Made by a program: the position numbers and the translations under genes. The notes under the pieces were generated by a model. That model saw only the letters and a program-made list of their open reading frames with translations, did no database searches and was not told the origin of the DNA. Positions 17,647 through 25,980 of a DNA stretch of 64,000 nucleotides are shown in pieces. Within the stretch, counting starts at the first letter, position 1, and every line of letters begins with the position of its first letter. Origin of the DNA: Thiobacillus sp. SCUT-2 (lineage in GTDB: Bacteria; Pseudomonadota; Gammaproteobacteria; Burkholderiales; Thiobacillaceae); assembly GCF_035621355.1 (NCBI RefSeq), contig NZ_CP141769.1, positions 1,798,001 through 1,862,000 on the forward strand, given 5' to 3'.

Positions 17647-18858
17647 TCAAGCTTTGGGAGGGGACCGGAACGGCAGCACCGTACTACTATCCATCGCCGG
17701 TCGATCCCCGGAACTCACTGGCGCACTGCGCATGCGTGCAAGCTGAACTACCTTGCCCTTGCCTTGGAAATAACCTTCCGGTAGCCCGGCCAGTGACTCG
17801 ATGTCATGTGCAGCCAACCCGATATGCCTGGGAATTGCATCCATCGGCATGACGTTCTCATCGACCAACAAATCGATGGTACGGTGCAGCAGACGCGGCC
17901 GCTCTGGTGACCTATCACCATCGCCTGGCTCGGATTTGGCACCCCAGCGCGCGGAGCGCCGCTTGAACAGTGACTGAGCACCCTCTTCGTCCAAAATCTT
18001 CAATGCACGAAGTCGCATTACGATCGCACCGACAGAAACACCCCAGCGGCGCTTCAACAGCAACAAATCATCCAGCGTGACAGGCATGCGTACTTCGGTG
18101 GCAAACGTTTCAGCCGGCAGGAGAAACGCGCCCGCGAATCGGTGCGCTTGCTGTTCCAACTGCTTGTGGCGATCACGCTCAGTCGGTCGCGGAATGTGTC
18201 GATGAAGAACCAAATGACCAAGTTCATGGGCCAGATCGAAACGGCTGCGATACCCGTTATCCTTATCAGCGGAGAGCAACACAAAAGGACGATCAAGCAC
18301 CTCACTCCACGCCGACAAACCTTCGATTTGCGCGATGCCAGTCTCTTCACGGATCAGAACGACACCGGCGCCCTCAACCGCAAGTGCAAGATCCTGAACA
18401 GCCGATCGACCAAGCCGCCATAGATCGCGGCACTCACTAGCTGCAAGTTCGATTTCCTCTGACGTAATCTCTTCCGGATCAGAAAACAGTCGGCTGGGCA
18501 AATTCAGAACCGGATAGTCGACGAACTCTGACAGAGCTACAGCAATGTCTTGTCCCCATTCCAATCGGGCCTCAAGCATCGCGCGGGCAGCAACATGCGC
18601 AGATGCGTTGCTGCGAAACAATGGCAATGAGACCTTTGGTGTCGGCGGGCGGGTAAACCATTCCGGTGTGACATTGACGACGCTTGCAAGACGCTCCAAT
18701 GCGTCGCGCTCAGGCGCTTGGGTACCTGCACGCCACTTGCTAACTGTTGCTGGCGAAACTCCTACAAGCGACGCCAGTTGCACTTGGCTCAGGCGGCGCG
18801 CGGCCAGTATCTGGCTGAGACGACCCCTCTGGAAGCCTTGAATGCCGCCACGGCTCAT
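17647..18858 (-). CDS. XRE regulator fused to ImmA/IrrE zinc protease
   Basis: The start at 18858 (ATGA overlap with the upstream gene) gives 403 residues. Residues 8-65 are an XRE helix-turn-helix (LSQVQLASLVGVSPATVSKW). Near 214 is the zinc-protease motif AHELGHLVLH, followed by EQQAHRFAGAFLLP, the classic ImmA/IrrE signature. Such proteins bind DNA and cleave a partner repressor after a damage or infection signal. In mobile elements they control excision or toxin-antitoxin modules. The partner here is presumably the gene immediately upstream. Confidence 0.8.
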   Translation of the reverse strand: MSRGGIQGFQRGRLSQILAARRLSQVQLASLVGVSPATVSKWRAGTQAPERDALERLASVVNVTPEWFTRPPTPKVSLPLFRSNASAHVAARAMLEARLEWGQDIAVALSEFVDYPVLNLPSRLFSDPEEITSEEIELAASECRDLWRLGRSAVQDLALAVEGAGVVLIREETGIAQIEGLSAWSEVLDRPFVLLSADKDNGYRSRFDLAHELGHLVLHRHIPRPTERDRHKQLEQQAHRFAGAFLLPAETFATEVRMPVTLDDLLLLKRRWGVSVGAIVMRLRALKILDEEGAQSLFKRRSARWGAKSEPGDGDRSPERPRLLHRTIDLLVDENVMPMDAIPRHIGLAAHDIESLAGLPEGYFQGKGKVVQLARMRSAPVSSGDRPAMDSSTVLPFRSPPKA

Positions 18859-19505
18859 GGCGAAGTTCCACCCGTACCTTGCTTCCCGATATTTTTCTTC
18901 AACTTCGGCGTTGCGAGGTCGTCCTGAATCGCGGGCTTCTGTTCGTAGCGTTGCACAAAGACATCGATCTGTTCGCGAAATAGCCAACCGCGCATGTATC
19001 GATCAGGCACAGCGACCTGGATGGAAACCGGCGACTCAGGCCGATATTGCAGCGACCCTGGGAAGCAAGCCACAAAGAATGCCACCGCCTCAGATGGCGG
19101 TGTGTAAGCTTCAAATAATTCCGGCTGGACCAAAGGCTCGATTGCCTTGTTTGCCAGCGACAGTTGTTTACGGGTATGGCTCCGCCGCCCGTTAATCCAG
19201 AATCCTTCAGGGATATTGAATCTGGCTAACGTAAAGATGCCAGTCCGTCCTGTCACAATGCCATTGCCCCGAATCGCACTCGGCGAAGCATCTCCAACGA
19301 TAAGCGCTCGCTGGAAGGACTCATTCATGTGGAAATGCCGCATTTGACCGACAACGTGCGGTAGATGGCCATCATCCATCCCCTTGGCAGAGGCATAGGC
19401 ACGCTGCGCGCCCGCGGACAAGGCCTCATCAATTCCCATTATCAAGCTGCGTGGGATGTTTCGTACCAGCAAGTCAGGAATCGAATCTTTAGGGGTGATA
19501 GTCAT
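18855..19505 (-). CDS. Unknown partner of the ImmA/IrrE-type regulator
   Basis: The ATG at 19505 gives 216 residues; a TTG at 19550 would add 15 more and no convincing ribosome site decides between them. No family is recognised. The protein is mixed alpha/beta, with PEGFWINGRRSHTRKQLSL in the middle and a lysine-rich C-terminus. It overlaps the XRE/ImmA-IrrE gene by four bases, so equal expression is expected. It could be the cleaved substrate, a toxin or an adaptor for that protease. Confidence 0.5.
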   Translation of the reverse strand: MTITPKDSIPDLLVRNIPRSLIMGIDEALSAGAQRAYASAKGMDDGHLPHVVGQMRHFHMNESFQRALIVGDASPSAIRGNGIVTGRTGIFTLARFNIPEGFWINGRRSHTRKQLSLANKAIEPLVQPELFEAYTPPSEAVAFFVACFPGSLQYRPESPVSIQVAVPDRYMRGWLFREQIDVFVQRYEQKPAIQDDLATPKLKKNIGKQGTGGTSP

Positions 19506-19881
19506 ATGAACGGCCCGAGGCTGATTTCGCTTAAGAGGAATATACACCAATTAAATTTCGTTTAAAAGTGGTAAACGGCTGCTCCGTTTCGATGCCTGTT
19601 CAATACACCGGCTACTGGACTGAAAAAACCTATATCACTTCTCTACGTCTCGGCGTACCGCCGTCGGGCTCGCGGGCTTGCTGCACCCCACGCTTCGTGC
19701 CGAATCGTGGCCATTCGGCTTTGATCCCTGACGCCTCCGGCCCTTGAGGGCCTGCGCGCTGCGCTTGCCAACGGCAAAGGGGGCGGTGTGTGGTGGCGGT
19801 CTTGCTGTTCCCTTCAACGTACCACGTCGTTCTCGCCCTCAAGGGCTGCGCGTCCGCCCTGTGGTTGGCCGCTGGCGTCAC

Positions 19882-20178
19882 CGTCCGGCCCAGGCCGACG
19901 AGGTGCTGCAGGCGGCACTGCGGGTGCTGACCGCTCAGATGCGCGGCAGCGAGGCGCTAAGTTCACCGCAGATGGTGCGCGACTTCCTGCGGATCAAGCT
20001 TGGGACGCTGGAGCACGAGGTGTTCGCGGTCATCCATCTGGATGCGCAGAACCGCGTCATCGACTACGTCGAGATGTTCCGCGGCACGGTGAGCCAGACA
20101 TCGCTGTATCCGCGCGAAGTGGTCAAGGAGTCGCTAGCGCGCAACTCGGCGGCGCTGATCCTGGTGCACAACCATCCC
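19882..20178 (+). pseudogene. radC: radC fragment, broken at its NHP motif
   Basis: The frame encodes the JAB/MPN domain of RadC from PAQADEVLQAALRVLT through HEVFAVIHLD, YVEMFRGTVSQTS and LVHNHP. Immediately after NHP, where Ser-Gly and the rest of the metal-binding motif should follow, the sequence becomes unrelated (TRPFSITLDHAPSY and stop). The N-terminus is also not RadC-like. Island-borne radC copies next to ICE modules are common. The sharp break, followed by an integrase gene, suggests that the ICE inserted here and that the rest of radC lies beyond the window. Confidence 0.75.
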
Positions 20179-20272
20179 ACTCGACCCTTTTCTATCACAC
20201 TCGATCACGCTCCTTCCTATTGAATCACTTGGATTTTATGACTTGTCGTAGGGCCGGACGCTATGGCATATT

Positions 20273-20346
20273 GGGGTCGGTTTTGAGGGGGATCAGTCGC
20301 CCTTGTGACCCCAGTCGCCGACCCCTACTACCCGTCTGGCGACCCC
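20273..20346. promoter_or_regulatory. Inverted and direct GACCCC repeats before the integrase
   Basis: GGGGTCGG at 20273 is inverted to CCGACCCC at 20318, and GACCCC recurs at 20307, 20320 and 20341. The cluster ends about 25 bases before the integrase start. Such repeats in this position could be arm-type binding sites for the integrase or excisionase, or a regulatory hairpin. Confidence 0.4.
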
Positions 20347-20371
20347 ACCTGAGAGCCGATGGGAGAGCCCA

Positions 20372-21670
20372 GTGCCAAGCCTTACTGATGGAGAGATACG
20401 CCGAGCCTTGAAGCAGGTGGAACAGACCGGCAAACAGCTCAGCCTAGTCGATGGCGAGGGTCATGGCACCGGCCGTCTGGTCCTGGTCATGAAGCCGATG
20501 CCCACACGGGTCACCGCGGACTGGATGGCGCAGCAGTGGCGCGATCAGAAGCGCCTCAAGAAGAAGCTGGGCTCGTATCCGTCGATGTCACTCAGCAAGG
20601 CGCGCGAAATTTTCACCCGCGACTTCGCAGACATGATCCAGAAAGGTCGCAGCATCAAAATCGCCGGCGATACGCGTCCCGGCACCGTAGCCGATCTCTT
20701 CGAAGCCTATGTTGCTCACCTGAAGGCTTCAGAAAAATCGTCGTGGAAGGAAGCGGAAAAGGGCCTCAACAAAATTGCCGACACGCTTGGCCGCAACCGC
20801 CCGGCACGGGACATCGAGCCCGACGAGGTCACGGATATCATTCGGCCGATCTATGAACGCGGCAAGCGCTCGATGGCCGATCACGTCCGCAGCTACATCC
20901 GATCCGCCTATAGCTGGGGCTTGAAGTCCGAGCACGACTACCGCACCGCGTCGCAACGGCGCTTCCGCCTAGTCTACAACCCGGCGGCCGGCATTCCCAC
21001 TGAGCCCAAGAAGGTCGGAACCCGCTGGCTGGACGAAGAGGAGTTCTTGCGCCTCTATCGCTGGCTCGAATGCCCCGACGCGCCGGTCCACCCGCCCTAC
21101 ACCCGGGCCGTCCGCATCCTCATGCTGACCGGACAGCGGGTCGAGGAGATCGCGCGCCTCCATATCGACCAGTGGGACGCGAAGGAGCGGATCGTCGACT
21201 GGTCAAAAACCAAGAACGGTAAGCCCCACGCCATTCCCGTCCCCGACATCGCGGCCGAATTGATCGAGTCGATCAAGCCCAACGCCCATGGCTGGTTTTT
21301 CCCTTCCGCGACCGATCCGACCAAGCCGGTCAGCCACGGCACGCTTTACTCATTCATGTGGCGTCAGCGCGAACGCGAAGTAATCCCCGTCGTGACAAAT
21401 CGCGATCTTCGCAGGACCTGGAAGACGCTCGCCGGCCAAGCCGGCCTTTCGAAGGAAATTCGCGACCGCATACAGAATCACACGCTGCAGGACGTCAGCT
21501 CGAAGAGCTACGATCGCTGGAGCTACATGCCGGAGAAGCGGGCCGCCATGAAAAAGTGGAATGCGTTCGTGCAAGCGATGCTGAGCAAGAAGCGTTCCAA
21601 GCTGACGAAAAAGAAGCATGCGCCCAACGTCTATGATGCCGCAGCCGAAACCACGCAGCAAGCTGCCTGA
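20372..21670 (+). CDS. int: Tyrosine integrase of the ICE
   Basis: The product has 432 residues from a GTG start with GGGAGAG eight bases upstream. An N-terminal arm-binding domain (PSLTDGEIRRALKQ) and a core-binding helical region lead to the catalytic domain. R256 is in TGQRVEEIARL, R347 in RDLRRT, H370 in QNHTLQ, and the nucleophile is Y380 in SYDRW. The residue that is normally His in H-x-x-R is Arg344 here. The enzyme would insert and excise the ICE. The YhcG-like gene follows after two bases. Confidence 0.9.
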   Translation: MPSLTDGEIRRALKQVEQTGKQLSLVDGEGHGTGRLVLVMKPMPTRVTADWMAQQWRDQKRLKKKLGSYPSMSLSKAREIFTRDFADMIQKGRSIKIAGDTRPGTVADLFEAYVAHLKASEKSSWKEAEKGLNKIADTLGRNRPARDIEPDEVTDIIRPIYERGKRSMADHVRSYIRSAYSWGLKSEHDYRTASQRRFRLVYNPAAGIPTEPKKVGTRWLDEEEFLRLYRWLECPDAPVHPPYTRAVRILMLTGQRVEEIARLHIDQWDAKERIVDWSKTKNGKPHAIPVPDIAAELIESIKPNAHGWFFPSATDPTKPVSHGTLYSFMWRQREREVIPVVTNRDLRRTWKTLAGQAGLSKEIRDRIQNHTLQDVSSKSYDRWSYMPEKRAAMKKWNAFVQAMLSKKRSKLTKKKHAPNVYDAAAETTQQAA

Positions 21671-21672
21671 CA

Positions 21673-23037
21673 GTGGAAAGCAAGCGTTCCAGACCGGCGC
21701 CGTCGAAAAAGGGCAAAACCCGCTCACTGGAGGCCCCGCTCGTCACGACCTCAGCGAGCGTACAGGGGTATGCGGAACTCGTGACCGAATTGAAGCAGCG
21801 CATCACCGAAGCGCGGCTTCGTGCAGCGCTTTCGGTCAATCGCGAGCTTGTGCTTCTCTATTGGGGGATCGGCCGAGACATTCTCTCCCGTCAGGCGAAC
21901 GAGGGCTGGGGCACGAAGGTTATCGACCGGCTCGCGGTCGACCTCGGGCGAGCCTTCCCAGAGATGACGGGTTTATCCGCCCGAAATCTCAAATATATGC
22001 GAGCGTTCGCAGAGGCCTGGCCCGACCTCGAATTTGTGCAACAGGTTGTTGCACTATTGCCTTGGGGTCACAATGTTCGCCTGCTCGATGCCGTAAAGGC
22101 GGCGCCAGAGCGTGCTTGGTACGCGCGCCAAGCGATCGAAAACGGTTGGAGTCGCAACGTCCTTATCCATCAGATCGAAAGCGGCCTGTTCACCCGCCAG
22201 GGCAATGCCCTCACGAATTTCACCCGCACACTTCCCGCAGCACAATCCGAGCTTGCTCAGCAGATTCTCAAAGACCCCTACAGCTTCGACTTCCTGTCGT
22301 TGGGGCCGGAAATGCTGGAGCGCGATCTCGAGCAGGGATTGATCGAGCATCTACGCGCACTGATCCTCGAGCTTGGCAAGGGATTCGCGTTCGTTGGCAG
22401 CCAATATCATCTCGAGGTCGCCGACCAGGACTATTACCTCGACCTCCTTTTTTATCATCTGCGACTGCGCTGTTTCGTGGTGATCGAACTCAAGATCGAG
22501 GACTTCAAGCCTGAATTCGCCGGGAAGATGAATTTCTATCTGTCGGCCGTCGATGACCAGCTACGGCATAAGGACGATCAGCCGACCATCGGGATCATCC
22601 TTTGCAAAGGCCGCAACGAAGTAGTGGTCGAATATTCACTTCGCGACACCACCAAACCAATGGGTATCGCCCAATACAAAGTCTCAACCTCACTCCCCTC
22701 TCGACTCCAGCGGGATCTTCCAACGATCGAGGAGCTTGGACGGGAATTTCCGCTGATGTCCGTGGTCAAGCTGCGCATCGAGATCGAACGCGCGCTTCGA
22801 CACTTCGCTGCGGCCAAGGGCTTCGCGCCAACCCGTCCAATCGGAATCGGCCCGATGTTGCAGGATCTCCAACGGCGCGGTCTCGCACCGCCAAGCACTG
22901 GCGCGTTCGTAGAGGCGCTGCGCGTCATGAACGAAGCGTCTCACGGCGTCGACGTTGACTCAGATGCGGCCGAACATGCCGTCTCCATCGGCACAGCGTT
23001 TCTCGCGGAGCTCACCGACCACAACCGCGATGCGTGA
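21673..23037 (+). CDS. DUF1016/YhcG-type PD-(D/E)XK nuclease with extra C-terminal domain
   Basis: The product has 454 residues from a GTG start two bases after the integrase stop. Residues 30-190 are the helical DUF1016 N-domain (ELVLLYWGIGRDIL, GLSARNLKYMRAFA). Residues 225-350 are the nuclease (YYLDLLFYHLRLRCFVVIELK, giving D and E-x-K). Unlike ordinary YhcG (about 350 residues), it carries about 90 more residues (VKLRIEIERALRHFAA, VMNEASHGVDVD) resembling a DUF4145/HEPN-like helical domain. The substrate is unknown; the family is suspected to act on DNA in element stability or defence. Confidence 0.8.
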   Translation: MESKRSRPAPSKKGKTRSLEAPLVTTSASVQGYAELVTELKQRITEARLRAALSVNRELVLLYWGIGRDILSRQANEGWGTKVIDRLAVDLGRAFPEMTGLSARNLKYMRAFAEAWPDLEFVQQVVALLPWGHNVRLLDAVKAAPERAWYARQAIENGWSRNVLIHQIESGLFTRQGNALTNFTRTLPAAQSELAQQILKDPYSFDFLSLGPEMLERDLEQGLIEHLRALILELGKGFAFVGSQYHLEVADQDYYLDLLFYHLRLRCFVVIELKIEDFKPEFAGKMNFYLSAVDDQLRHKDDQPTIGIILCKGRNEVVVEYSLRDTTKPMGIAQYKVSTSLPSRLQRDLPTIEELGREFPLMSVVKLRIEIERALRHFAAAKGFAPTRPIGIGPMLQDLQRRGLAPPSTGAFVEALRVMNEASHGVDVDSDAAEHAVSIGTAFLAELTDHNRDA

Positions 23038-23269
23038 ATGGAGATTGCTCGCCGATCTCAGTCCATGCTCCTGTTGAATGTCTCTTGGCCGATCAAGGGC
23101 AGATCCACGGCATCATGAAATTCCGCGGTTTCGGAATCATTGACGTTTTTCGGCCAACATAATGCCATCTCGCGATGGCGCTCTTATTGATGTTTTTGGC
23201 CCCCCGAGGATGTTGTCACTTGGCACCTTACGCTAAACTCCACCACTGTACGAAGGCGGAGGTGCGAAG

Positions 23270-23476
23270 ATGACCGAAATCACACTTTCAGCCACGCCGA
23301 AGGGCAATGGCTATCAGGCGACAGTAAACTTCCCAGGTGGCGTTTCCATAAGCTCGGCGGAAACGTATCCGACGATTGCTGAAACCATGACCGCCGCCGC
23401 CCTAAAGCTGCTCGACGTGCCAGAGCGGCTGAAGGCCCTGGATCAACCCGAAAGGGCGCCAACAGCAAGCGTCTAA
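23270..23476 (+). CDS. Small conserved-looking protein
   Basis: The product has 68 residues, with GGAGG eight bases before the ATG, which argues that it is translated. Its first half alternates like a small beta sheet (ITLSATPKGNGYQATVNFPG) and the second half is helical (TIAETMTAAALKLLDV). Function unknown. The 230 bases before it contain a hairpin (ATTCCG cggttt CGGAAT, near 23115) but no other gene. Confidence 0.55.
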   Translation: MTEITLSATPKGNGYQATVNFPGGVSISSAETYPTIAETMTAAALKLLDVPERLKALDQPERAPTASV

Positions 23477-23633
23477 CCAGCCTGTTAGACGGCAAAGGCT
23501 TCCCGCAGATAATCGTTCTTCATGGTCATGGGGGAATGCCTTCCCCCTGGCCGGCGCCAACGTCGCCGGCACACCCCCTTCTGCGGGGAGATCCCCGCAA
23601 CGCCCCCGTAGAGTGAGAGTGCGGACCGGGTTT

Positions 23634-23683
23634 TCCGTGACGGGTTGAGGACTGGAGGAGAGGCCTCCGGCGCCCGTCGCGGA
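23634..23683 (+). promoter_or_regulatory. Type I nested stem-loop leader, copy 1 (before ardC)
   Basis: The outer stem TCCGTGACGGG (23634) pairs with CCCGTCGCGGA (23673). The inner stem CTGGAGG (23652) pairs with CCTCCGG (23664) around AGAGG. It ends eight bases before the ardC start. Three further GC hairpins lie between 23530 and 23605. Three more copies of this architecture occur in the ICE. Confidence 0.6.
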
Positions 23684-23691
23684 GAACCGCG

Positions 23692-24648
23692 ATGTCCAGA
23701 CACACTGCTCATGCGCGCGCCGGCGCGGACCGGGCGAACCTCTATGACGAGATCACCAACAAGATCATTACGGAGCTGGAGGCTGGGCGCGTGCCTTGGG
23801 TCCAGCCTTGGGGGACCGCGGCGGCGAAGGCGCCACTCGCCTTGCCGCACAACGCCTCGACCCGCCGGCAGTACTCTGGGATCAACGTGCTGATCCTCTG
23901 GGGGTCGGTGATCGAGCACGGCTTCTCGGCTCAGAGCTGGCTGACCTTCCGCCAAGCGCTTTCGCTTGGCGGCAATGTGCGCAAAGGCGAGCACGGCACC
24001 ACCGTCGTCTTTGCCGATCGCTTTGTGCCCGATGATGAGAAAAAGCGGGCGCGAGAGGTGGGTGAAGAAGCTCAGGCGATCCCGTTCTTGAAGCGCTTCA
24101 CCGTCTTCAACCTCGCGCAATGCGAAGGCCTTCCCGAGGATCTCGCCGCCGTCGCACCGCCACCCGAGCCCGGGCTGATCGAACCCACCGTCGAAGCGCT
24201 GATCAAAGCGACGGCGATCAACTTCCGCATCGGCGGTAGTCGCGCCTTTTACGCGCCCGACGCGGACTACGTGCAGGTCCCGCCGCCGCAAGCCTATTTC
24301 GAGGCGATCAATTGGCATCGAACGGCTCTGCACGAACTCGGTCATGCGAGCGGCCATGTTTCGCGGCTCAACCGCGATCTTTCCGGTTCGTTCGGCTCGA
24401 AGAAGTACGCCTTCGAGGAATTGATCGCTGAGATGAACGCGGCGTTCTGCTGCGCCTCGCTCGGCATCGTACCGACCGTGCGCCATGCCGACTACATCGG
24501 CTCATGGCTCGAGGTGCTGCGCGAAGACAATCGCGCGATTGTTCGTGCCGCGTCGCAGGCGAGCAAGGCCGCCGATTATCTGCTCGGCTTCCTGCCGGAG
24601 CATCAGAAGGCAGCCTCGGAACACTCCAGCGACCGGAGGGCGGCATGA
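23692..24648 (+). CDS. ardC: ArdC-like antirestriction protein with zinc-protease domain
   Basis: The product has 318 residues. The N-terminal ArdC domain (DEITNKIITELEAGRVPWVQ, then QYSGINVLIL) binds single-stranded DNA in studied members. The C-terminal domain carries HELGHASGH near residue 207 with a downstream glutamate in FEELIAEMNAA, a zincin metallopeptidase. ArdC protects incoming conjugative DNA against host restriction. It is preceded by a structured leader and its stop overlaps the next start (ATGA), so it heads a three-gene coupled operon. Confidence 0.9.
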   Translation: MSRHTAHARAGADRANLYDEITNKIITELEAGRVPWVQPWGTAAAKAPLALPHNASTRRQYSGINVLILWGSVIEHGFSAQSWLTFRQALSLGGNVRKGEHGTTVVFADRFVPDDEKKRAREVGEEAQAIPFLKRFTVFNLAQCEGLPEDLAAVAPPPEPGLIEPTVEALIKATAINFRIGGSRAFYAPDADYVQVPPPQAYFEAINWHRTALHELGHASGHVSRLNRDLSGSFGSKKYAFEELIAEMNAAFCCASLGIVPTVRHADYIGSWLEVLREDNRAIVRAASQASKAADYLLGFLPEHQKAASEHSSDRRAA

Positions 24649-25016
24649 TCCTCCTGACCCCGGACTTGCGCGAGCGTCTGCTCACCAACGGCCACCGCAG
24701 CGGCCTCGACCATGTGCCTGTCGTAAAGTTCTTCAATCCTTTGGGCATCGGCACCTGGCTCGCCACTGAGCTCGATCCTGACGGCGACACGCTGTTCGGT
24801 CTCGCCGATCTTGGCGACCCCGAACTGGGATCGTTCAGCCTCGCGGAGATGACGTCGCTGCGCTTGCCGTTCGGCATGGGCATCGAACGTGACATTCTGT
24901 TCGACGGCCTGTTCCCGCTCTCGGTCTATGCCGAGGCGGCGCGACAGGCGGGCAGCATCGTGTGCAGCGAGCGTCTGTTGCGCGCGGCCGCGGCGGCGTT
25001 GCGGGGAGAGCGATGA
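24645..25016 (+). CDS. DUF2958 family protein
   Basis: The product has 123 residues. The signature runs VVKFFNPLGIGTWLATELDPDGD, then FGLADLGDPELGSFSLAEM, then IERDILF, as in DUF2958. The family is nearly always found beside ArdC and ParB-like genes on conjugative elements; its biochemical role is unknown. The ATG overlaps the ardC stop, and its own stop overlaps the next start, so all three are coupled. Confidence 0.8.
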   Translation: MILLTPDLRERLLTNGHRSGLDHVPVVKFFNPLGIGTWLATELDPDGDTLFGLADLGDPELGSFSLAEMTSLRLPFGMGIERDILFDGLFPLSVYAEAARQAGSIVCSERLLRAAAAALRGER

Positions 25017-25795
25017 TGCGCTTCCGCCGCTGGCCACGGCCGACCCCGTTCGAGGACACCACGCGCAAGCGTGCTGCCCTCTCTCGCAAGCAGCGCCTCG
25101 AACGAGAGGCGCTGCCCCTCTTCTCCGATCAAATCGCCGTCGAGCAGCCGGCCGTCGATGCGGTCATGCACGAACGCGCCATCGATTGGATGGACGCGCA
25201 GCGCGCGCGCCGCAGAGACCGCGCGGCCCGCTGGCGTGACGTGCGCTGGCGTCTATTCGCGCTGGATGGCGCATTGCGAGCGAAAGTCCGTCGTCTTTGG
25301 CGGAACTGTCCCTATCCGGCGGACCCATCATATTTCGCCGATCTCTTGCACCAGATCGAACGCGGCCGCATCGATCCGGAGCGGCCGCCCTGGGTCTTTC
25401 ACCAAGAAATATCCGCACGGACCACGCCGAACCCAAGGCACTTCGACGAAGCGTTTCGCAAAATCGGTGCGCGCAAGGTCGGGGGCGGACCGAAGACCAC
25501 GGCCGCCGACGAACTGCTGTTCTGCGGCAATCTCGGCTCGGGGATGCTGTTTCTGCGCTCACGGGTTCGGCTCATCGACCCGAACGAGAGCTTCTACACC
25601 TGCTCCAATCACCGCCTGCGTGACTCTCACGTCGGGCGCGCGGGTCACTGGGTCGATATCGAAGTGCGCGGCGAATGCTCCGATGACGATCCCGCTCTGA
25701 TCGAGCGCCTGGCGCGCGACGCCGATGCGCGGCCCGTCGTCGTCCGCCACGTCGCGGTGCTCGCGCGACGCGGCGGCGAGAACCCGCGGGCCTGA
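25013..25795 (+). CDS. ICE-associated protein of unknown function
   Basis: The product has 260 residues, starting in an ATGA overlap with the DUF2958 gene. The first 90 residues are strongly basic and helical (RRWPRPTPF, RKQRLEREALPLF). The rest is mixed and ends in HVGRAGHWVDIEVRGE and RHVAVLARR. No known domain is recognised, but its fixed place in the ardC operon suggests a role in entry or establishment of transferred DNA. Confidence 0.6.
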   Translation: MMRFRRWPRPTPFEDTTRKRAALSRKQRLEREALPLFSDQIAVEQPAVDAVMHERAIDWMDAQRARRRDRAARWRDVRWRLFALDGALRAKVRRLWRNCPYPADPSYFADLLHQIERGRIDPERPPWVFHQEISARTTPNPRHFDEAFRKIGARKVGGGPKTTAADELLFCGNLGSGMLFLRSRVRLIDPNESFYTCSNHRLRDSHVGRAGHWVDIEVRGECSDDDPALIERLARDADARPVVVRHVAVLARRGGENPRA

Positions 25796-25920
25796 CAGAC
25801 CGATCGTCATCGCCCCGATCCGCGCGGTGGAAGGCCGTCACGCAAAGCCTGATCCCCGTAAAGGCGTAGTCCCAGGTGTGCGGTTCTGCGGTCGCCTAGA
25901 GGAAGAGGGCTGCGCCGGTC

Positions 25921-25970
25921 TTCGTGACGGGTTGAAAGCCGAGAGAGAGTCTCCCGGCGCCCGTCGCGGA
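25921..25970 (+). promoter_or_regulatory. Type I nested stem-loop leader, copy 2 (before parB-like gene)
   Basis: TTCGTGACGGG (25921) pairs with CCCGTCGCGGA (25960). GCCGAGAG (25938) pairs with CTCCCGGC (25951) with one mismatch, around an AGAGT loop. The outer stem is nearly identical to copy 1, while the inner stem differs in sequence but still pairs. Confidence 0.6.
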
Positions 25971-25980
25971 GTATATCCCG

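Larger units (their letters stand above)
2758..20178. mobile_element. Defence-rich genomic island, left part of an interrupted element
   Basis: The left limit is the guaA-like core. The right limit is where a radC gene is broken at about 20178. In between are at least five modules of defence or toxin-antitoxin character, with lower and uneven GC compared with both neighbours. No integrase belonging to this island is visible, so its own recombinase and second att site should lie to the right of the inserted ICE, outside the window. The limits are inferred, not proven. Confidence 0.55.

Noticed and set aside
23485-24486. A 333-codon minus-strand frame opposite ardC
   Set aside because: It is Arg/Gly-rich antisense sequence; ArdC motifs including HELGH lie on the plus strand.
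25013-25795. Alternative frame at 25071-25700
   Set aside because: It is Ser/Arg-rich and lacks a ribosome site, while the chosen frame begins in a coupled ATGA overlap.
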